Positions 57,226 through 64,000 of a stretch of 64,000 nucleotides of DNA are shown piece by piece. The stretch covers positions 372,001 through 436,000 of the forward strand of contig JAXRKN010000023.1 in assembly GCA_038502055.1 (NCBI GenBank). The letters run 5' to 3'. The position numbers and the translations under genes were made by a program. The DNA comes from Tanytarsus gracilentus. Lineage: Eukaryota; Arthropoda; Insecta; Diptera; Chironomidae. The notes below the pieces were generated by a model. It ran no database searches. It saw only the letters and a program-made list of their open reading frames with translations, and was not told the DNA's origin. Positions within the stretch are counted from its first letter, which is position 1. Each line of letters begins with the position of its first letter.

Positions 57226-58173
57226 ATGAAGAACGAAAATGATGCTGACGAAAATGGCATCGATGAGAGGCATGATAACAATCATCCGCTGCGATGTGAT
57301 GACACATGGACATTTAGGTATTTTACAAAAAAATTTATAGCGCTGCGAAATTAATCTTAATAAATAAAATATTTTCAGTAAACGGGATCGCTCGCAAGAA
57401 GTTTATTTGTAAGAATTTTTAAAATACCTAACTTTAAAAATTTAAATTGAATTAATTTATTTTAGAAGCAACAACTACAAGACGGCACATTTTCACCCTA
57501 ATTGGTCTAAAGGAACAGCAGGAATTCGAGGGACGAAAATTTTAAATAATGGACGATACTTTTGGGAAATTAAAGTCAGCCAGAGAGTGTTTGGAACGAG
57601 GTGAGATTTAAATGTGATTTTAAAATTATTTTATAAACTTAATATAAATTTTTTTTCAGCATGATGTTTGGCATCGGAACGCGTACAGCACGACTTCATG
57701 TAAACTCATTTACAAATCTCTTAGGCGAAGACAATAATGGCTGGGGACTGTCACATAAGGGACTCATATGGCATGGCGGCGTGGCTAAAACTTTCTGTAA
57801 TCGTTTCAAGGAAAATGAAGCCACAAGAATTGGACTTTTATTTGATGGTATAAGTGGCACGCTGACATACTTTAAGGACGACGTATGTCTCGGCGTTGCA
57901 TTTCGAGGACTGAATGAGGTAAAAGAGCCTCTCTTTCCGATCGTGTGCTCTACGGCAGCAAAAACTGAGATGGTTCTGTGCAACACGAAAAGAGATTTCG
58001 CGAATTTACAGGATCGCTGCCGTGCTGCAATCATGAAACTAGTCAAGACCCGTGAGCGATTGGAGTTATTAAAATTACCACTAAGAATTAAACAATATTT
58101 AGGCGAGTCAATTTGTGAGACGCCCGATACAATTTTAAATAATTTTCCCAATTATGACTGCTACATGGTTTAA
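57226..58173 (+). CDS. SPRY domain-containing SOCS box protein, SPSB3-like
   Basis: Four exons: 57226-57317, 57379-57408, 57466-57600 and 57660-58173; 256 residues. The start is the second ATG of the exon; the first (57216) hits a stop after eight codons and would act as a short upstream ORF. The SPRY domain covers about residues 40-200: KTAHFHPNWSKGTAGIRGTK, GRYFWEIKVSQRVFGTSMMF, GWGLSHKGLIWHGG, IGLLFDGISGTLTYFKDD and PLFPIVCSTAAKTEM. The last 45 residues (LPLRIKQYLGE) are in the SOCS-box position. Known: SPSB proteins are substrate adaptors of Cullin-RING ubiquitin ligases. The shape agrees with SPSB3 rather than SPSB1/2/4, but the N-terminus is shorter than in vertebrates. Confidence 0.8.
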
Positions 58174-58808
58174 ATTTTTTTTGTAAAGGAAATTACGTGC
58201 AGTATGATGATGAGTTGAATTCTAGTCACTTAGATGTTTAAGGATAAAAAAATTTAGTTTGTATTTAGCTAAGTTTAAAATAATATATTCGACTGCTACA
58301 CTTCATCTCTAATCAATGCTAGTCAAATTTTTTTTGTTTAAATCGATGTTTAAATTTATTTTGTTGTTCCTTCTTTTTCGTCACGTGAAATATTTTGTGT
58401 AACTTTCCTTCTAAAAGAAGTTAATGTATAAGTGTACCATTAGAATTATTGAATTAACTTTTAAGATAGCATTTAAGAGTTTTCTTCTTTCTTGCGCACA
58501 ACTTAAGTTCATTTTTCAAAGATTTTCCGTGAATTTAATATGTGAGTGCCATTCGAATAAAATTAATATATTAACTAAAATAAATTTCTTTCCTTAACAA
58601 TTAAAGATCAGGTGTGTGCAATAAATGAGTAAGAGAAATACTATGTAAAGAAAATATACACAATTTTTTCTATTTCGCTAAAATTAAGAAGAAAAACTTT
58701 TCAATAAATTGAAGATTTAAAAAATCCATTTCAAGAATTTTTTTATTGAATACGCAGCATGACATTACTTTATAAACGATGGTTTTATAGTTGGAAATTA
58801 TGAATTGT
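58174..58808. other. convergent intergenic region
   Basis: Between the ends of the SPSB3-like gene (+) and eIF3h (-). It holds their 3' UTRs only; no ORF of interest. Confidence 0.5.
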
Positions 58809-59912
58809 TCACTTTGACTCCTTTGTTTCCTTGGCGACTTGCAGGGGCTGTGTCAAGTAGAGTTTAGCCAATGATTGCGAGCAGAATTGATTGATGTGCT
58901 GCGAAACGGTGTTAATTTGTCCCGAAATGATCATTGGATTTAATCTAGGTGGAACTGGAAGTGGTCGGAATTGTTTAATGATTTCTTCCTCCGGCACAGT
59001 TGTTTCATTCTTAGCAAGTCTAGCGGCATTTTCCTGTGCGAGTTTATTCAACTGACGATGCTTGTCTTGTTCCTGTCGCATAACCGACTGTTGATACTTG
59101 TTAAATTTGCTCGCTTCCTGATACAACTCATCGACACGATCCATCATTGCGCGTATGTGATTCTCCAACACACCGGCAGTGCCCAAGTCGAGAAAATGTG
59201 ATCCTTCTTCCTCGCGAACCATCTCTTTCAGTTCCAACATCATAATGTTCGATAACGAAGAGTTTCTAATTTGAATTGGAATTTCGACGAAAAGTTTTTC
59301 ATAACCAATTTTAAGTTGTCGCAGTGCGTCGGGTGTAAAGTCACCGTCCTTGTACATGGCAATGGCCTGCGGTGTCAAGCGATAGGCCTTCAATGTAAGG
59401 AAACCACTGGCTGATTTTTGTGTGTCATATACGACCACTACAGACTCTTCAATGGATGTCTGATAATGATATTGAGACTCGAGCAGTGTAAGCGACAGAA
59501 AATTGCCGACATCAGACGATTGATACCAGCCGACATGGAAGTGGTCAACATTGACACGACGAAGTCTTCTCATCATCGCGAGTGTATATTCCTCCTCATC
59601 GACACTCTCATCGGTTGTTTTGGGAAATGGAAAACAATTCGTAATCTCAAGTCTGTTTCCTTCAGCTAATCCGAGAAGTGCTCCTTGAGCAATGTCCAGC
59701 GAGCCAACGGCACCTTCGTGGCAGTGCTTAACCATCTTCATAACAGCCTAAAATCGAATAAAGATAAATTTTAACTTCCAGCGTGGACAAAAAATATTTG
59801 TTTTGATATTTCAAGATTTCGATTGTTTTTAAGATGAACTTTGAGTGGAATCAAATCTTATTGATCTTACCAATCCATCGCACTGTACGTGAGTAATTTT
59901 ACTTTCGCCCAT
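58809..59912 (-). CDS. eIF3h: translation initiation factor eIF3 subunit h
   Basis: Two exons, 59912-59871 and 59747-58809, phase 0; 326 residues. The N-terminus MGESKITHVQCDGLAVMKMV is followed by the MPN domain (GALLGLAEGNRLEITNCFPF, VDHFHVGWYQSSDVGNFLS, YQTSIEESVVVVYD). The JAMM metal-binding HxHx7SxxD motif is not intact: VGWYQSSD stands where active enzymes have VGWYHSHP, as expected for this non-catalytic subunit. C-terminal helices contain NHIRAMMDRVDELYQEASKF and PPRLNPMIISGQIN. It is part of the eIF3 complex that assembles the 43S preinitiation complex. Base composition is less AT-rich than its neighbours, as often in highly expressed genes. Confidence 0.93.
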
Positions 59913-60433
59913 AATTCAAGAAATTAATTTTTAGTTGACGTTTTTTAACCTCTTCGAATTTTTTTCTTGTACTAAAAAATTGTAGATTTGACAGTGTAGA
60001 AGGTTTAGAACAAAAAATTTGTAGAGTTTTACAAAAATGTTCACCAATTAGAATTTAAAAGTGGTTGCAAAAAAGTTTTTAAAATTTTAATCAAATTAAG
60101 GTCATAATAAGACCGAATTAGTACATTTAAATCTAGCAAAATCATTTTAAAGGCATTTAAAGCTAAAATTTATACGAGGTAAGTTCAAGATGGACAAAAA
60201 TGCTGTAAAAAATTTCAAAATAAAAAGATTTGTCCTTGAAAAATAATTTAGTCAATTTTTGTGTGTTCCTTTTACGCATTAAAACTCAGATATTGGATTT
60301 TATTTAATTAAAAATTAATGATGTCATGATAGAATAGCTTTGGCATGACTAATTTCAAATTTATGCTCATGCGACATTAAAATTCATGCTAATTCACTTG
60401 ATCCCTCATGTTAATCCGAAGGAAGGCGCTAGT
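59913..60433. other. divergent intergenic region
   Basis: Between eIF3h (-) and the first GFRP-like gene (+), so it probably holds both promoters. No TATA box is evident near either start, and no ORF of interest was seen. Confidence 0.5.
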
Positions 60434-61094
60434 ATGCCCATAATTATAGTCCGTGGAAATTTAACTAGTTACAGCCACAGTAAGGAAAAGTATCGTGTTA
60501 TGGTCAGTGGATTGAAACGTGAGTAATCTTATCAAAAAAATTCACTTGTGCGCAATTGTTCATTTCTAATTAGTTTTAATTAACACCATTGACTGTAGAT
60601 TGATTGATTTAACATTTCAAGTTAAGCATGTATTTAATTTAAATCCACTATAAAATCCAATATCCTTGTTCCATACTCTAAATGTTAATTGTGCTGCTCG
60701 AATCATTTATTAATTGACATGTGTCTTTTTTCAGCTGCTGACATTGAAGCATTTTCTTCTAGATTCGCTTGTGGAGGATACACTGACGAACAGACAATTG
60801 TCTATATTGCCCATCCTTGCATCATTTTAACAGCTCTCGAAGTGAGTTACGAATTCAAATCATTTAATTGCGTCGTTCAGGTCTGCACGTTATCGCAATT
60901 AAGATAAACCCACAAATTAAAATATGTATTACTATATTATGGCACTTTTATAGGTCCTAGGATATCGTGTCGTTGCATCATCGTCGACAAGCGTAAAGCA
61001 AGATTTTCACGAGTATTGTTGGACTATGAGAAAAGAGTTTTCGGAGCCAGAACCAGTGGAAGAACCTGTTGCTCGTATTGACGTTCCCGAATAA
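60434..61094 (+). CDS. GFRP-like protein 1
   Basis: Three exons: 60434-60518, 60735-60841 and 60954-61094; 110 residues. It begins MPIIIVRGNLTSYSHSKEK. The core (GYTDEQTIVYIAHPCIILTA, LEVLGYRVVASSSTSV) matches the layout of GTP cyclohydrolase I feedback regulatory protein (GFRP), a small pentameric protein that binds GTP cyclohydrolase I and controls tetrahydrobiopterin synthesis. The assignment rests on the remembered LERRGFRVLSMTG-type C-terminal strand and on similarity to the next gene, so it is moderate. An acidic tail (EPEPVEEPVARIDVPE) extends past the core. The stop codon overlaps AATAAA (61091-61096), and the next gene starts 48 nt later. Confidence 0.55.
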
Positions 61095-61142
61095 AAAAAT
61101 ATTTATTCATAGCTATCTCCATATAATTTAACTTAATCTAAA

Positions 61143-61617
61143 ATGTCGTTGTCGTCTTCACCTAATCAAAAATCAGCACAATCACCACCTTTATCCATGC
61201 CGAATGACCAGCCTTCTAAAGTCGTGGTGCCATTACCAGTAATTCAGCAGCCCGATGATATTTACTATTACATTTTTGTGAAAGGATCGCTTTATGCTGG
61301 GTGAGTACTCGAATTTTTCATATTATCAGTTTAATTAATATCAGTTCATATTCTTTTAGAGACACACAAATATTTGGCTTGGAGCCGCTTGAGATTCAAG
61401 CACTATCGAAGAAATTCAGTTCTCCAGCCAAGGCAATTGAAAATGGTGTAATGTTCAAGAATGCTATTCCAATGGTCGTTAATGCACTTGCTGAGCTTGG
61501 TTGGTTAACTAAATAATTAATATATTAATTTTTAAAAATCAATATTTTTTAGGCTACAAAATCGTTAGTTCTTGCGGTGAGACCGAAACCATTTTCACCT
61601 TGCAGCGAGAAGTTTAA
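61143..61617 (+). CDS. GFRP-like protein 2
   Basis: Three exons: 61143-61300, 61360-61499 and 61553-61617; 120 residues. A Ser/Pro/Gln-rich N-terminus (MSLSSSPNQKSAQSPP) of about 40 residues precedes the core YYYIFVKGSLYAGDTQIFGL, EIQALSKKFSSPAKAIE, and the end LAELGYKIVSSCGETETIF, TLQREV. This end closely parallels the GFRP C-terminal strand and the LEVLGYRVVASS of the neighbour, so the two genes look like old tandem duplicates. The spacing of 48 nt, with no room for an ordinary promoter, suggests co-transcription or a dicistronic mRNA. Confidence 0.6.
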
Positions 61618-62114
61618 GGGAAATGTCGCAATCTCAAGTTTAAGAACTCAGAAATTTCTACACAAAAACATGCAATAACGTCTAACATGAATCAAATTTA
61701 TATTTTTTTATTTGGAGCAACAATAGTTTATAATTTCTCATTATAGACAGCATTTTTCATCATTCAGTATTTTATGTTAATTTTAAAAAAGTTAAATCAA
61801 TTTTTCAATTTTCTCGGATTCATGTTTTTATGAACAAAATTGTCAAACTTAAATAAAAAGAGTTATTTAAAAAAAATTATGACTTCGAAATAAATTTTCT
61901 TTTGCATAAAGAGCTTGAGACAGGAGCGGAAGTTTTAAAATATTTTTTAGTACTCTCCAATCTTAATATCATAGCTAGCATATAAAAGAGAAAAATTTAT
62001 GTTTAAAAGAAACAAAAATATTTTAACTAAATTTTTTCTCTTGATTCTAACAAAAAGAATAAAAAAATTAATTTAATTAAAAATTTTCTCAACGAACTGA
62101 AGAATCTCTAGAAC
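61618..62114. other. intergenic, no gene seen
   Basis: AT-rich. It contains 3' sequence of the GFRP-like gene (AATAAA near 61853) and the upstream region of the CREC gene. Confidence 0.5.
61981..61988 (+). promoter_or_regulatory. TATA box candidate of the CREC gene
   Basis: TATAAAAG lies 134 nt upstream of the ATG at 62115, a reasonable distance for a gene with a short leader. Confidence 0.35.
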
Positions 62115-63234
62115 ATGCTTAAGCAATCGATTATCACTTTGCTTCTGATAAGTTTTTCAATTTTTGCTCAAGCTGCTGCTCACAATATTCACAGTCATTC
62201 GACTCATGGAAAAGAGAGATTAGAAGATGGTGCGTTTAGTCCAAGAAGTGATCATAATCACTTCGAAGATGGTATGATTTAAAAATAATCTCTAGATTAC
62301 ATCAGAGAACATCTCGCAAAAATGTCTTATTTTTATTTAAATTAGGTGAACATCACAACGAGTTTGACCATGAAGCAATTATTGGAAGCGTGAAGGAGGC
62401 TGGAGAATTTCATGACTTACCACCCGAAGAATCGAAGAGGAGATTGGGAATTTTAGTGGAAAAAATGGACACAAATAGCGATGGATTTGTGGACCGGCAT
62501 GAACTAAAAGGTAAAATTTGATTTTAACTGATTTTAAATAAAAATGAAAAATAAAATAATTTCCAGCATGGATTTTGAGATCTTTCAAAAAGCTCTCTGA
62601 GGAAGAAGCTGAAGATAGATTTGAAGATTTAGACGAAAATAGTGATGATAAAATTTCATGGGCGGAGTACATTAAGGATGTTTATGGAATTGAAGCTGAT
62701 GGAGTTAAGCATAACACAATTGATGACTCGGAGGAGGAAAAATTACTGCAGGACGATCGAGAAATGTTCCAAACTGCAGACACTAATAAGGATGGATTTT
62801 TGTCAATTGACGAACACATTCATTTTCATTCACCCGAAGAGTATCCTGAAATGTATCCAATCATCCTCAAGCAGACGCTGAGAGATAAGGATCTCAATAA
62901 TGATGGAATCATTAACTTCCAAGAATTTGTTGGCGATAACGCTAAAAATCATGACAAAGAGTGGCTCATTTCTGAAAAAGATCGTTTCGATAGCTTTGAT
63001 AAGGACAAGGATGGCCTTTTAAATCACAATGAAATTTTGTCTTGGATCGTTCCTAGCAACAGTGAAGTTGCTGAAGAGGAAGTCAGTCATCTTTTTGCAG
63101 CAGCTGACGATGATCATGACGATAGACTCTCACACGAAGAAATCATTGACAAATATGACATTTTTGTGGGAAGTGAAGCTACTGACTATGGCGATCATTT
63201 ACAAAATATTGACGAATTTCACGATGAATTGTAA
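62115..63234 (+). CDS. calumenin/reticulocalbin-type ER calcium-binding protein (CREC)
   Basis: Three exons: 62115-62271, 62346-62510 and 62567-63234; 329 residues. Signal peptide LKQSIITLLLISFSIFAQAA. A His-rich stretch (HNIHSHSTHGKE, HHNEFDHE) follows. Six EF-hand loops are visible: DTNSDGFVDRHE, DENSDDKISWAE, DTNKDGFLSIDE, DLNNDGIINFQE, DKDKDGLLNHNE and DDDHDDRLSHEE. The protein ends HDEL, the ER-retrieval signal. Known: CREC proteins are low-affinity calcium binders of the secretory pathway; flies have at least two. All six loops keep most acidic ligands, though loops two and six have Asp instead of Gly at the sixth position, which usually weakens binding. Nothing is broken. Confidence 0.92.
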
Positions 63235-63835
63235 AAAATTCGTTTGATCAAATGAAAACATTTGAGATGTCGTTGCATTTTACTTACACCAAATATGTGA
63301 ATTTTTAAAATAATTTTACATGGGACGGAAATCTGAGTTTTATGAAAAATTTTAAGAATCAATTTAATTCTTTTATGCTATAAAAACTTTCCGCTCTCGC
63401 TATGATCTTAATCTCAAATATTTATGTTCGGCCACGTGTCTATACCATCGTAAATGTATTAACAAACTAATTTATTCAGTGAAATTTTTAAAGATTTAAA
63501 TTTTTTTATTTAATAAACTTTCAATTGAATGGTAAAAAGAAAAAAATTAATAAAAAAAATAAAAAGCACAAAACTAAAATTGATTACAATTATTTTTTTG
63601 CTCGAAAAAAACACTCTTGAAAAATTTATATAAAAACTGGGTTTTTATGCTAATCAATGTCTTGTAACTTAAGCACTTTTCTTGACTTGAGTTTTTGTTG
63701 TAGAATAGGTATTTAAATTATTCTAAATTTTTTCATAAACGATTAATATTCGTTCAAATTTTCACCAGCGTGTACGTGAAAAGTTGTTAAAACTTATGAA
63801 GATGGTAAAAAAAACTTTTTTTGTAAAAAAAATTC
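63235..63835. other. convergent intergenic region
   Basis: 3' flanks of the CREC gene (+) and the C-type lectin (-). An A/T-homopolymer-rich stretch lies at 63535-63610. No coding sequence seen. Confidence 0.5.
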
Positions 63836-63991
63836 TTATAGTCTCAAACCGGGGTTCGTTGCTGCAACATAGTTCAAAAGTTCGTCACTATCCTAAAAAT
63901 TGAAAAAAATATTAATTTGATTTTAATAATATTTGAGCTTTAAACTTACTTCACAGATGAAAGGTTTCTCATGATAGCAAGCAACATCATG
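63836..63991 (-). CDS. C-type lectin domain protein, C-terminal end (partial)
   Basis: Two minus-strand exons reach into the window: a 42-nt exon 63991-63950 (HDVACYHEKPFICE) with TTTTAG before it and GTAAGT after it, and the last exon 63892-63836 (DSDELLNYVAATNPGLRL). The first matches the typical end of a C-type lectin domain (W-x-D-x-x-C...PFICE), including the final two Cys. The rest of the gene lies to the right of the window. The sugar-binding residues are not visible. The lectin call rests on this short stretch only. Confidence 0.6.
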
Positions 63992-64000
63992 CTAAAAGTT

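Noticed and set aside
57696..58151. Minus-strand ORF of 151 residues
   Set aside because: It is the reverse of the SPSB3-like SPRY exon.
1..64000. tRNA, rRNA and CRISPR arrays
   Set aside because: No cloverleaf with internal A/B boxes, no rRNA segments and no regularly spaced repeats were noticed; a covariance-model scan would be needed to exclude tRNAs fully.

Overview
The window is AT-rich animal nuclear DNA with very short introns (mostly 50-70 nt, GT-AG), tightly packed genes and several genes inside introns of other genes. Gene content (a Tie-like receptor tyrosine kinase, a collagen IV gene with about 66 small exons, multi-domain Ly6/DUF753-type proteins, a CREC protein ending in HDEL) points to an insect, most likely a fly with a compact genome such as a nematoceran midge. 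That placement is inference from gene content and intron style. All gene models below were assembled by hand by joining open exons across GT/AG sites with matching phase; none was checked against a database.

Layout. 1-7732 (+): 3' part of an ADAMTS protease gene (cysteine-rich, spacer, TSP1 repeats, PLAC), with a decayed Copia-type retrotransposon in a 3.8-kb intron. 7733-10072: non-coding, with a 28-bp direct repeat flanking about 650 bp. 10073-11037 (+): small membrane protein. 11493-13352 (-): PPP1R11, whose only intron holds a complete SUGCT-like CoA-transferase gene on the same strand. 13852-14373 (+): two-TM protein with PPxY motifs. 16283-21196 (+): Tie-like kinase. 22610-27518 (+): P4-ATPase of the ATP11 type. 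27750-28920: a 40-bp minisatellite beside a large near-perfect inverted repeat carrying an unknown ORF. 29427-31833 (+): POP1. 32212-35253 (+): ALG7/DPAGT1, with a GT17 (MGAT3-like) glycosyltransferase on the opposite strand in its third intron. 36135-41154 (+): three Ly6/three-finger genes, then an unknown TM protein. 42292-56304 (+): collagen IV alpha chain, with CFAP52 on the opposite strand inside one intron. 57226-58173 (+): SPSB3-like. 58809-59912 (-): eIF3h. 60434-61617 (+): two adjacent GFRP-like genes only 48 nt apart. 62115-63234 (+): calumenin/reticulocalbin. 63836-64000 (-): last exons of a C-type lectin.

Functional links: ALG7 and the nested GT17 enzyme act at the start and the late end of N-glycan synthesis; collagen IV and ADAMTS are matrix proteins. 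Otherwise the neighbours look unrelated. The most unusual observation is in the collagen gene: the reading frame and the Gly-X-Y register are kept only if a single G at 48053, sitting between a good acceptor and a good donor, is used as a one-nucleotide exon. The same gene has a GC-AG intron and a 17-nt exon. Other highlights are the two tight nested arrangements, the young inverted duplication at 28.0-28.9 kb, and a receptor kinase whose HRD motif reads HCD.
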